DNA of 14,520 nucleotides. Source: Hyphomicrobiales bacterium (lineage in GTDB: Bacteria; Pseudomonadota; Alphaproteobacteria; Rhizobiales; Aestuariivirgaceae). Of the stretch, positions 6,605 to 13,513 are shown one piece after another. The stretch is from the NCBI GenBank assembly GCA_012032065.1, contig JAAURV010000045.1, forward strand, positions 1-14,520. Reading direction: 5' to 3'. The notes below the pieces were generated by a model. The model was not told the DNA's origin. It ran no database searches and saw only the letters and a program-made list of their open reading frames with translations. Within the stretch, counting starts at the first letter, position 1, and each line of letters begins with the position of its first letter. Position numbers and translations under genes: made by a program.

Positions 6605-6867
6605 TTCCTTGCAGCGAATTTCCTGCCCCTTTCGGCTAGAAATGCTTTGAAATCGAACGGTTTCGGGTAACCGCTAGCTTCACCCTCATCGATCGCCTCG
6701 CGAAGTGCCTTGAGCTTTGCCTCTTCTTCCTCGAGCAGCCGCAATCCGGCGCGGATCACATCGCTGGCCGTACCGTAGCGCCCACTCCTGACGGCATCGC
6801 CGACGAAGTCTGCGAAGTGTGGCCCCAGGCTCACCGACGTGTTCTTCATTTTCACGTGCTTGTTCAT
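6601..6867 (-). CDS. parD: ParD-family antitoxin (ribbon-helix-helix)
   Basis: This is the antitoxin of the parDE pair; it neutralises ParE and represses its own promoter. The protein has 88 residues from the ATG at 6865-6867. The N-terminal ribbon-helix-helix DNA-binding part contains KNTSVSLGPHFADFVGDAV and RSGRYGTASDVIRAGLRLLEE, the ParD hallmark. The C-terminal part, KALREAIDEGEASGYPKPFD, would wrap around ParE. Another ATG at 6849 (MKNTSVSLG) would also give a full domain. No good ribosome-binding site precedes either. The frame is open upstream to 7578, but that is antisense to alaX and not coding. A perfect 7-bp inverted repeat lies 11 bases upstream and is the likely operator. Confidence 0.9.
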   Translation of the reverse strand: MNKHVKMKNTSVSLGPHFADFVGDAVRSGRYGTASDVIRAGLRLLEEEEAKLKALREAIDEGEASGYPKPFDFKAFLAERGRKFAARK

Positions 6868-6878
6868 AACCGCCACAC

Positions 6879-6893
6879 TACCAAAATTTGGTA
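6879..6893. promoter_or_regulatory. ParD operator palindrome
   Basis: TACCAAA and TTTGGTA are perfect inverted repeats around a single A, 11 bases before the parD start codon. On the minus strand a TTGCCA (6906-6911) sits at a plausible -35 distance, so the palindrome would cover the -10 region. Autoregulation of this type is known for parDE operons; this site itself is inferred. Confidence 0.6.
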
Positions 6894-6954
6894 CCCCCGG
6901 CAACATGGCAAGCGACGTTTGCCGCCCGCTTGGCGAATCCGCTAGTCTCCCAAG

Positions 6955-7671
6955 ATGACCACCCTCCTCTTCCGCGATGATGCTTTTCTGAAATCCTGCG
7001 AGGCCATCGTCACTGGCATCAACGAGCGCGGCGGGATACTGACGGATCAGACAGTGTTCTATTCCACGGCTGGTGGACAGCCCGGAGACAAGGGGATTTT
7101 GAAATGGAATGGCGGCGAGGCCGTGATTGCCACCACCGTTTATGATGAGGCGAAAGCGGTGGTGCATGTTCCCGCCGCACCGGGCAACTTGCCGAAGCCC
7201 GGCGAAACGGTTCACCTCGAACTCGACTGGGCCAATCGTTATCGCAACATGCGCGCGCACACGCTGATGCATCTGCTCTGCGCGAGTGTGCCGTTTGCCG
7301 TGACCGGGGGTGCCATTTCCGATGATGGCGGACGCATCGACTTCGATATTCCTGAAGGGCAAATTCCGAAGAAGGAAGAACTGACCGAGAAGATCAATGC
7401 GCTGATCGACGGCAATCACGCCGTTGCATTCCGCTGGATCACGGACGAAGAAATGCAATCGAACCAGCACCTGATCCGCACCATGTCGGTCAAGCCGCCG
7501 ATGGGAACGGGCCGCGTGCGGCTTGTGATGATCGGCGAGGACGGCAAAGTGGACCTGCAGCCTTGTGGCGGCACGCATGTGCGGGCGACGGGCGAGATCG
7601 GGCCGATCGCCGTTTCGAAGATCGAGAACAAGGGCAAGATCAACCGCCGCATCAGGGTGTCCTTCACATGA
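6955..7671 (+). CDS. alaX: AlaX-type alanyl-tRNA editing protein
   Basis: Stand-alone AlaX proteins hydrolyse tRNA-Ala wrongly charged with serine or glycine, as the editing domain of AlaRS does. The protein has 238 residues. DQTVFYSTAGGQPGDKG near residues 31-47 is the conserved start of the domain. HTLMH (H102, H106) and CGGTH (C204, H208) form the zinc-binding set HxxxH/CxxxH. RNMRAHTLMHLL and GEIGPIAVSKIENKGKINRR match the family core. All four metal ligands are present, so the enzyme should be active. The ATG at 6955 has no ribosome-binding site; TTGCCG (6919-6924) and TAGTCT (6943-6948) could give a transcript starting at the ATG. Its stop overlaps the sulfurtransferase start (ATGA at 7668-7671). 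It is divergent from parD. Confidence 0.93.
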   Translation: MTTLLFRDDAFLKSCEAIVTGINERGGILTDQTVFYSTAGGQPGDKGILKWNGGEAVIATTVYDEAKAVVHVPAAPGNLPKPGETVHLELDWANRYRNMRAHTLMHLLCASVPFAVTGGAISDDGGRIDFDIPEGQIPKKEELTEKINALIDGNHAVAFRWITDEEMQSNQHLIRTMSVKPPMGTGRVRLVMIGEDGKVDLQPCGGTHVRATGEIGPIAVSKIENKGKINRRIRVSFT

Positions 7672-8507
7672 GTTATTTGGTTTCGACAGAGTGGTTGGCG
7701 GAACGCCTCCGCGCGCCGGACATTGCGGTCATCGACGCCTCGTGGCATCTCCCTGTTGCCGGCCGTTATGCCAAGCAGGAATTTCTCGAAGCCCGCATTC
7801 CGGGCGCACAGTTCTTCGATCTCGACGATATCTCGGATACGGCAAGCCCCTACCCGCATATGCTGCCCAGCCCGGAAAAATTCTCATCGAAGGTGCGGAA
7901 GCTCGGCATCGGCGACGGCAAGAAGGTGATCGCCTATGACGCGGCGGGCCTGTTCTCGGCGGCCCGCGCCTGGTGGATGTTCCGCGTCTTCGGCCATGGG
8001 GATGTGGCGGTGCTCGATGGCGGCCTGCCGAAATGGAAAGCCGAAGGCCGCCCCTTGGAGGAAGGCCCCGCCCTCAAACCGCAGGACCGCCATTTCACCG
8101 CGCGCTACAATTCCATGATGGTGCGCGACACAGGCGATGTGCTCGACGCCGTGAGGCATGGAACGGCACAGATCGCCGATGCGCGCTCAGCCGGACGGTT
8201 CACGGGAGCGGAGCCCGAACCCCGCGCCGGTGTCCGCTCCGGACACATTCCGAGTGCGCGCAATGTTCACTACGCGAGCCTGCTCGAAACCGATGGAACG
8301 CTGAAATCGCCCGCAGATTTGAAAGCGGGGTTCGCCAGGGCGGGCATCGATCCGTCGCGACCTGTCATCACCTCCTGCGGATCAGGCGTGACCGCCGCAA
8401 TCATCTCCCTCGCCCTCGCCGAACTCGGCGCCCGCGACCACGCCCTCTATGACGGCTCCTGGTCCGAATGGGGCGCCAGGACGGATACGCCGGTGGAGAC
8501 GCGTTGA
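7668..8507 (+). CDS. sseA: 3-mercaptopyruvate sulfurtransferase
   Basis: The enzyme moves sulfur from 3-mercaptopyruvate to an acceptor thiol or cyanide, linking cysteine breakdown to sulfur delivery. The protein has 279 residues with two rhodanese domains. The N-terminal one (~residues 1-130) has VSTEWLAERL, VIDASWHLP, ARIPGAQFFDLDDI and VLDGGLPKW but no catalytic cysteine. The C-terminal one has QIADARSAGRFTG, RSGHIPSARNVHY and the active-site loop CGSGVTA with catalytic C237. CG[ST]GV distinguishes mercaptopyruvate from thiosulfate sulfurtransferases. The end (LYDGSWSEWG) is typical. The start codon overlaps the alaX stop by four bases, so the two are co-translated. The -35 box of the next module overlaps its stop codon. 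Confidence 0.94.
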   Translation: MSYLVSTEWLAERLRAPDIAVIDASWHLPVAGRYAKQEFLEARIPGAQFFDLDDISDTASPYPHMLPSPEKFSSKVRKLGIGDGKKVIAYDAAGLFSAARAWWMFRVFGHGDVAVLDGGLPKWKAEGRPLEEGPALKPQDRHFTARYNSMMVRDTGDVLDAVRHGTAQIADARSAGRFTGAEPEPRAGVRSGHIPSARNVHYASLLETDGTLKSPADLKAGFARAGIDPSRPVITSCGSGVTAAIISLALAELGARDHALYDGSWSEWGARTDTPVETR

Positions 8508-8532
8508 TTTACGTTATAACACCTGTTATATA
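8504..8532 (+). promoter_or_regulatory. Promoter with embedded operator for the AbrB-Doc module
   Basis: TTGATT (8504-8509) and TATATA (8527-8532) are 17 bases apart, a near-ideal spacing. The perfect inverted repeat TATAACA-CC-TGTTATA (8515-8530) fills the spacer and enters the -10 box, as expected for an autorepressed toxin-antitoxin operon. The predicted transcription start falls at or within a base or two of the antitoxin ATG (8539), and no ribosome-binding site exists, so a leaderless mRNA is likely. Confidence 0.65.
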
Positions 8533-8538
8533 AACGCC

Positions 8539-8781
8539 ATGAACAAGCATGTCACGATAGCGACCGCCAAGGTTACGACCGTCGGAAACTCGGCGGGAAT
8601 TGCGCTTCCGAAGGAAGTGCTGGCGAAGCTACGCGTCGGCAAGGGCGATACCCTTTGCCTGACCGAGACACCGGACGGCGTGCTGCTCACACCCTACAGC
8701 GCCGAATTCGCCGAGATTATGGAAGCGGCGGAAATCGTCATGCGCGAAGATCGCGACGTCCTAAGGGCGCTCGCAAAGTAG
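8539..8781 (+). CDS. AbrB/MazE-type (SpoVT-AbrB domain) antitoxin
   Basis: The protein has 80 residues. The swapped-hairpin DNA-binding domain occupies residues ~8-50: AKVTTVGNSAGIALPKEVLA, then LRVGKGDTLCLTETPDGVLLTP. VGNSxGIxLPKxVL is the hallmark of AbrB/MazE antitoxins. The C-terminal tail (AEIVMREDRDVLRALAK) is charged and would bind the toxin. The ATG at 8539 starts exactly at the family N-terminus; an upstream in-frame extension to 8449 overlaps sseA and lacks support. The stop is 12 bases before the Doc gene. It should neutralise Doc and, with it, bind the upstream inverted repeat. The identification as antitoxin rests on domain type and position. Confidence 0.9.
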   Translation: MNKHVTIATAKVTTVGNSAGIALPKEVLAKLRVGKGDTLCLTETPDGVLLTPYSAEFAEIMEAAEIVMREDRDVLRALAK

Positions 8782-8793
8782 GGAAAGCCATCA

Positions 8794-9180
8794 ATGACAG
8801 AGATCAAATGGCTTCCCAAGGAAGCCGTACTCGCCATGCATGCGCGCCAACTTGCCGAGCACGGCGGCGGCGAAGGTGTGCGGGATATCGGGTTGTTGGA
8901 ATCGGCGCTTCAACGTCCACTCAACAAGGCTGGCTATGGCTCGCCCGACATAGCCGAACTCGCCGCGGCCTATGCGTACGGCATAGCCCGCAATCACCCG
9001 TTCGTGGACGGGAACAAACGCACAGCACTCGTTGCTTCGCGAACCTTTTTGCTGACTAACGGTTACCAGATTAACGCAAGTAAGGAAGATCGCCTCAAAA
9101 CCTTTCTTGCATTGGCCGAAGGCAGCCTGAGCGAGGACGCACTTGCCGGTTGGTTCAGAAACCATCTTGTCGAGGTGTAG
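8794..9180 (+). CDS. doc: Fic/Doc-family toxin (death on curing)
   Basis: Doc toxins phosphorylate elongation factor EF-Tu and stop translation; other Fic proteins attach AMP. The protein has 128 residues, the standard Doc length. The start, WLPKEAVLAMHARQLAEHGG, and the segment VRDIGLLESALQRP are typical of Doc. The catalytic loop HPFVDGNKR lies at residues 68-76, with H68 and the conserved DGNKR all intact. TALVASRTFLLTNGY follows, as in the family. A GGAAAG ribosome-binding sequence lies six bases before the ATG. The inhibitory Fic motif is absent from the toxin itself, so control must come from the AbrB-type partner. The gene ends five bases before the end of the convergent binding-protein gene, with no terminator between them. 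Confidence 0.93.
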   Translation: MTEIKWLPKEAVLAMHARQLAEHGGGEGVRDIGLLESALQRPLNKAGYGSPDIAELAAAYAYGIARNHPFVDGNKRTALVASRTFLLTNGYQINASKEDRLKTFLALAEGSLSEDALAGWFRNHLVEV

Positions 9181-9185
9181 GGGCC

Positions 9186-10195
9186 TCAGCGCACCGGCGG
9201 CGCGTAAAGCAGCCCGCCGCCGTTCCACAGCGCGTTCATGCCGCGCTCGATTTTGAGGACGGAGCCCTGTCCCAGATTACGCTCGAAGATTTCGCCGTAA
9301 TGGCCCGCCGCCTTGATGGCGCGGACGGCCCAATCGGGATCGAGGCCCATGTCGGCACCGAAGGTGCCTTCTACCCCAAGTAGGCGGCGGATCGCGGGAG
9401 ACGTGCTCTCCGCCTTGAGCCGATCAGCCTCGGACGCGCGAACATCGAGTTCTTCGCCATTAACGAGGGCAAACAAGGTCCAGCGCACGATGTTGAACCA
9501 TTGTTCGTCGCCCTGGCGCACGGCGGGGCCGAGAGGTTCCTTCGAAACTGCATCCGGCAGCACGCTGCTATCGTCCGGATTGGCGAGTTGCAACCGCACT
9601 GCATAGAGCTGCGACAGATCGGCGGTGTAGGTGTCGCATCGTCCTTCGTCGAAAGCCTTCACCAAGTCGCCGATCTTGTCGAACATGACCGGCGCGAAAG
9701 TCATCTGCTTCTCGCGGAAGAAATCTTCGACATTCGCTTGCGTGGTGGTGCCGGAAAGAAAGCAGATGGCGGCGCCTGTGAGATTGAGCGCCGAGTTCAC
9801 GCCCAGCAGCTTCTTGACGATGAAGCCCTGCCCGTCGTGATAGGAAACGCCGGCAAAGCGAAGTCCGAGCTTGGTTTCGCGCTCCATAGTCCAGGTGGTG
9901 TTTCTGGCCAGAAGATCGATGGCCCCGGATTTCAACTTGTCGAAACGCTCCTGCGCGTTGACCGGAACGAATTCCACCTTTCCAGAGTCCCCTAGTGCCG
10001 CCGCCGCGACAGCACGGCAGAAATCCACATCGAAACCGGCCCAGTTGCCGTCAGCGCTTTTCGCAGCGAAGCCAAGCAGTCCCGGATTGACGCCGCAAAG
10101 CAGCTTCCCCCTCGCCTTCACATCGTCAAGCGTCGCCGCATGCGCGGCGCCAGCATGAACACGGCGGAGAGAAAGAGCGAAAACAAGCGCAGCAT
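9186..10195 (-). CDS. Second AapJ-like amino-acid ABC transporter binding protein, probable frameshift in signal peptide
   Basis: This is a periplasmic binding protein for polar amino acids, about half identical by eye to the aapJ product at the right edge. The mature part is intact: ATLDDVKARGKLLCGVNPG, FDVDFCRAVAAAALGD, ARNTTWTMERETKLGLRF, GTTTQANVEDFF, YTADLSQLYAVR, VSKEPLGPAVRQGDEQWFN and HYGEIFERNLG. The mature frame has no sensible start; its only open extension begins at a TTG inside a hairpin. The ATG at 10193-10195 gives MLRLFSLFLSAVFMLAPRM, a good signal peptide, but one frame out. One extra G near 10145-10152 would produce ...VFMLAAAHAATLDDVK and a 336-residue protein, the normal size. 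It lies 156 bases downstream of aapP, past two hairpins, and is convergent with doc. Confidence 0.85.
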
Positions 10196-10251
10196 GATTC
10201 TGGTTCCCGGTTGCGGGACAAAACCTAGCGCAGCAGGCGGGCGAAACGCTA

Positions 10252-10298
10252 GCGCATAACGCGCTCAAGTGGAATCACTTGAGCGTTCAGTTATGCGC
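10252..10298. repeat. Palindromic hairpin A with GAAT loop
   Basis: The outer stem is GCGCATAAC (10252-10260) with GTTATGCGC (10290-10298). The inner stem is CGCTCAAGTG (10262-10271) with CACTTGAGCG (10276-10285), and the loop is GAAT. A single G faces TTCA at the inner junction. There are no T-runs, so an intergenic palindromic repeat fits better than a terminator. Confidence 0.8.
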
Positions 10299-10311
10299 CA
10301 GATTCAAATTG

Positions 10312-10355
10312 CTAGAGCAACTTACCGGCGGTCGAATGACCGCCGGTTGCTCTAG
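10312..10355. repeat. Palindromic hairpin B with GAAT loop, overlapping the aapP stop
   Basis: The outer stem is CTAGAGCAA (10312-10320) with TTGCTCTAG (10347-10355). The inner stem is CCGGCGGTC (10325-10333) with GACCGCCGG (10338-10346), and the loop is GAAT. A CTTA bulge (10321-10324) sits on one side. The foot contains the aapP stop codon. It may reduce transcription into the second binding-protein gene or protect the aapP mRNA end. Confidence 0.8.
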
Positions 10356-11122
10356 TGCAGGATTTGGCTGAGGAACAGCTTGGTGCGCTCGCTCTTGGGA
10401 TTGGAGAAGAACTCCTTCGGCGCGTTCTGCTCCACGATCTGGCCCTGGTCCATGAAGATCACGCGGTTCGCCACCTGCCGCGCGAAGCCCATCTCGTGCG
10501 TGACACACAGCATGGTCATCCCCGACTGAGCCAGGTCCACCATGACCTCAAGCACTTCCTTGATCATCTCGGGGTCCAGCGCCGAGGTCGGCTCGTCGAA
10601 CAGCATGATGCGCGGGTTCATGCAGAGTGCGCGCGCGATCGCCACGCGCTGTTGCTGGCCGCCCGAGAGCTGGCCTGGATATTTCATCGCCTGCTCGGGA
10701 ATTTTCACGCGCTTCAAGTATTTCATCGCGATTTCTTCCGCCTCGCGTTTCGGCGTCTTGCGCACCCAGATGAGTGCCAGCGTGCAGTTCTCCAGCACGG
10801 TCAGATGCGGGAAAAGGTTGAAGTGCTGGAACACCATGCCGACCTCGCGCCTAACCTCGTCAATTTTCTTGAGATCGTTGGTGAGCGGAATTCCATCGAC
10901 GATGATGTCGCCTTTCTGATGCTCCTCGAGCCGGTTGATGCAGCGGATCAGCGTCGACTTGCCCGAGCCCGAAGGCCCGCAGATGACGATGCGCTCGCCC
11001 TTGTAGACCGTGAGGTTGATGTCGCGAAGAACATGGAATTCGCCATACCACTTGTTCATGCCCGCGATCTGAACGGCGACCTCGTTCGAGAGTTCCGGTT
11101 GTGCCGCGGCAGCGTTAGCCAT
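10352..11122 (-). CDS. aapP: Amino-acid ABC transporter ATP-binding protein
   Basis: This cytoplasmic ATPase drives the AapQM permease. The protein has 256 residues. Walker A GPSGSGKST lies at 49-57, Q-loop residue Q99 in VFQHFNLFPH, signature LSGGQQQR at 152-159, Walker B IMLFDE at 172-177 followed by PTSALD, and the switch histidine in VTHEMGFAR. All motifs are intact. The start is the ATG at 11120-11122; a TTG two codons upstream is less likely. GAGG seven bases before the ATG lies in the overlap with the end of aapM (TGA at 11132-11134), so the two are translationally coupled. The stop codon is inside the foot of hairpin B. The family also includes glutamine (GlnQ) and histidine (HisP) ATPases; the gene order decides for AapP. 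Confidence 0.95.
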   Translation of the reverse strand: MANAAAAQPELSNEVAVQIAGMNKWYGEFHVLRDINLTVYKGERIVICGPSGSGKSTLIRCINRLEEHQKGDIIVDGIPLTNDLKKIDEVRREVGMVFQHFNLFPHLTVLENCTLALIWVRKTPKREAEEIAMKYLKRVKIPEQAMKYPGQLSGGQQQRVAIARALCMNPRIMLFDEPTSALDPEMIKEVLEVMVDLAQSGMTMLCVTHEMGFARQVANRVIFMDQGQIVEQNAPKEFFSNPKSERTKLFLSQILH

Positions 11123-11131
11123 GATCAAGCC

Positions 11132-12259
11132 TCATCGTTTGTGGCCGGTGTGGAGACGGCGTTCGGTGTAAATCGAATAGCGCGACATGCCGAAGCAGAA
11201 GACCCAGTAGAGGATGGCGAGCGTGAAGTAGCTGGTGTTCGGCGTCTGCGGGGACGCCCATTTCGGGTCCTGGAATCCGAGCTGCACGATGCCGAGCAAG
11301 TCGAAAAGGCCGATGGTGGTGACCAGCGTCGTGTCCTTGAACAGGCTGATGAAGCTGTTGACGATTCCGGGAATGACGATCTTCAGCGCCTGCGGCAGCA
11401 CGATCAGCGCCATCATCTTCCAGTAGCTGAGGCCCAACGCCTTCGCCGCCTCGTGCTGCCCTTTCGGGATCGCCTGCAGCCCGCCGCGCACCACCTCGGC
11501 CATGTAGGCGGCGGAGAAAAGCGCCACGCCGACGAGCGCCATCAACAGCTCGTCGAACTTCCAGCCGGGGGGCAGGAACAGCGGAAACATCGCTGTGGCG
11601 ATGAACAGAACTGTAATCAGCGGTACGCCGCGCACCACTTCGATGAACACCGTCGAGAGCAGGCTTACCACCGGCATCGCCGACTGGCGGCCGAGCGCCA
11701 AGACAATGCCGAGTGGAAACGACGCCACGATGCCGGTGACGGCGATCACCAGCGTCAGCGTAAGCCCGCCCCAGGAGGGTGTGTCGACCGGCAGCAACCC
11801 GAACACGCCGCCGCTCAGCAGGATGAAAGTCATGACCGGGTAGACGGCCAGGAAGAACAGGATGTTCCAGAGCTTGTAGGGTACGGAAGGCATCAGCAGC
11901 GGAACCAGCGTCAAGAGACCCACCACCAGGCAGATATCGACGCGCCAGCGCTCGGCGATGGGATAGAGTCCGTAGACCCATTGGCCGAACTTCGCTTTGA
12001 TGAATGGCCAACAGGCGCCCGCGCCTTCGACGGAGCACACCTCCCGGTCGGCACCCGTCCACGCCGCATCGATCACCGCCCAGCGGAACAAGGTCCACAG
12101 GATGTAGAGGAAGAGAGCGCCCAGCACGACGGTGGCCAGGCCGCTGAAGGGGGTCGGGAAAAGGTTTTCCTTGGCCCAAGCCACTGGCCCCGAGACACGG
12201 CCGGGTGGCGGCAGCCTCGGCGCGTCTTCGGTGCGGACATAGGCGAGCATGTCGGTCAC
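11132..12259 (-). CDS. aapM: General L-amino-acid ABC transporter permease AapM
   Basis: This is one half of the inner-membrane channel. The protein has 375 residues, longer than the ~220 of simple HisM-type permeases, as is usual for AapM. Early hydrophobic segments (VVLGALFLYILWTLF, VDICLVVGLLTLVPLL, NILFFLAVYPVMTFILL) precede the core permease domain from ~residue 170 (TLTLVIAVTGIVASFPLGIV). The ATPase-contacting EAA loop begins near residue 270 (HEAAKALGLSYWKMMALIVL). The start is a GTG at 12257-12259, with GGAG (inside the end of aapQ) 11 bases before it; an ATG three codons later is an alternative. Four bases separate it from the aapQ stop, so coupling is likely. Confidence 0.95.
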   Translation of the reverse strand: MTDMLAYVRTEDAPRLPPPGRVSGPVAWAKENLFPTPFSGLATVVLGALFLYILWTLFRWAVIDAAWTGADREVCSVEGAGACWPFIKAKFGQWVYGLYPIAERWRVDICLVVGLLTLVPLLMPSVPYKLWNILFFLAVYPVMTFILLSGGVFGLLPVDTPSWGGLTLTLVIAVTGIVASFPLGIVLALGRQSAMPVVSLLSTVFIEVVRGVPLITVLFIATAMFPLFLPPGWKFDELLMALVGVALFSAAYMAEVVRGGLQAIPKGQHEAAKALGLSYWKMMALIVLPQALKIVIPGIVNSFISLFKDTTLVTTIGLFDLLGIVQLGFQDPKWASPQTPNTSYFTLAILYWVFCFGMSRYSIYTERRLHTGHKR

Positions 12260-12263
12260 GGGC

Positions 12264-13457
12264 CTAGCGCTCCACCAGCCGCATGCGGGAATTGAACCAG
12301 TTCATGAACCCGGCGGTGAGCAGGCTGAGCGTCAGGTAGACGACCATCCAGATCAGCATCACCTCGATGATACGGCCGGACTGGTTGTTCACCGTGCCGC
12401 CCATGGCGACAAGATCGGGATAGCCGATGGCGACCGCGAGCGAGGAATTCTTGGTGAGGTTCAGAAACTGGTTGGCGAGCGGCGGAATGACGACCCGCAT
12501 GGCCTGGGGAATGACGACGAGCCGCAGCGTCGGCGAGTTGCGCAGGCCCAGCGCATGCGACGCTTCCGACTGGCCGTGGCTCACCGCCTGAATGCCGCTG
12601 CGCACGATCTCCGCGATGAAGGAACTCGTGTAGATGGAGAGACCCAAGAGCAGCGCCACGAATTCGGGATAGAGCGGCAAACCGCCCGAAAAATTCTTGA
12701 TCAAGCCGGTGCCGAGCACCGGGTATTCGAACGACAACGGCCAGCCCGCGAGCACAAGGCCCACAAGCGGCGCCAGCACGATCATCGCGATGCCAGTCAG
12801 AAAATGCGGAAACTGCTCGCCCGTTTTCTCTTGGCGCGCCTTGGCCCAGCGGCGCACCACATAGGCTCCTATGATCGCCGCGATGAAAAGCGCGAGCGCC
12901 AGCCAGGCGCCGCCGCCGAACACCGGGAGCGGGAAGTAGATGCCCTTGTTGCTGAACTGAACGACCCCGAACAGCGATAGCGCGGCGCGCGGATCCGGCA
13001 GTGGCTTCAACACCAGCGCGTACCAGATGATGAGCTGCAAGAGCAGCGGGATATTGCGGACCGTCTCCACGTAGACGGTGGCGAAGGTGGAGAGCAGCCA
13101 GTTCTTCGAGATGCGCATGACGCCGATCAAGAAGCCCAGGATGGTCGCGAAGACGATGCCGAGCACCGCAACCAGAAGCGTGTTGAGGAATCCGGCGACG
13201 AGAACCGAGCGGTAGGACGAATAGGGAATGAGCGACTGGCTCATGTCGAACCCGGCGGAGTTGCCGAGCCAATCCCAACCGAAGGCCTTGTTCAGACGCT
13301 TGAGATTCTCGCCCGTGTTCTGGACGATCTCGTAGCCGAGCCAGACGATCAAGATGAGCAGAATGGCCTGAATGGCGTATCCGCGGACCTTCGGATCATG
13401 CAGCAGGCTTCTCTCCGGAGGTCCGGCCGAAGCCACGGTGCTGTTGGCGGTGGACAT
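12264..13457 (-). CDS. aapQ: General L-amino-acid ABC transporter permease AapQ
   Basis: This is the other half of the inner-membrane channel, 397 residues, the usual AapQ length. Residues ~26-46 form a first membrane segment (GYAIQAILLILIVWLGYEIV). The core starts near residue 85 (FLNTLLVAVLGIVFATILGF), followed by VETVRNIPLLLQLIIWYALV. An extra middle region with two membrane spans, typical of AapQ, precedes the EAA loop at ~298 (EASHALGLRNSPTLRLVVIP) and a last span, MLIWMVVYLTLSLLTAGFM. The ATG at 13455-13457 has AGGGA seven bases upstream. The first gene of the set, aapJ, ends 56 bases before it, with a stem-loop between. Confidence 0.95.
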   Translation of the reverse strand: MSTANSTVASAGPPERSLLHDPKVRGYAIQAILLILIVWLGYEIVQNTGENLKRLNKAFGWDWLGNSAGFDMSQSLIPYSSYRSVLVAGFLNTLLVAVLGIVFATILGFLIGVMRISKNWLLSTFATVYVETVRNIPLLLQLIIWYALVLKPLPDPRAALSLFGVVQFSNKGIYFPLPVFGGGAWLALALFIAAIIGAYVVRRWAKARQEKTGEQFPHFLTGIAMIVLAPLVGLVLAGWPLSFEYPVLGTGLIKNFSGGLPLYPEFVALLLGLSIYTSSFIAEIVRSGIQAVSHGQSEASHALGLRNSPTLRLVVIPQAMRVVIPPLANQFLNLTKNSSLAVAIGYPDLVAMGGTVNNQSGRIIEVMLIWMVVYLTLSLLTAGFMNWFNSRMRLVER

Positions 13458-13475
13458 GTCGCGTCCCTGAAGTTC

Positions 13476-13505
13476 GGAAGCCCAGCCTTCGCAAGCCGGG
13501 CTTCC
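13476..13505 (-). terminator. Stem-loop between aapJ and aapQ (attenuator or mRNA stabiliser)
   Basis: GGAAGCCC (13476-13483) pairs with GGGCTTCC (13498-13505), with a further CTT/AAG pairing inside. It starts nine bases after the aapJ stop and has no T-run. Such elements often allow much more binding protein than permease to be made; here that role is inferred. Confidence 0.5.
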
Positions 13506-13513
13506 TCAAGTGT

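Noticed and set aside
6868..7578. Long upstream extension of the parD frame
   Set aside because: It is antisense to alaX, which has all four metal-ligand residues; ParD proteins are about 80-90 residues.
6849..8560. Identical first residues MNKHV in ParD and the AbrB-type antitoxin
   Set aside because: Only about 13 of the first 15 bases agree, and the proteins have different folds; this is most likely coincidence.
10355..12295. Very long open frame on the + strand opposite aapP and aapM
   Set aside because: It is antisense to two clear ABC genes, its protein is an Arg/His/Asp-rich, low-complexity shadow with no domain, and no ribosome-binding site precedes it.
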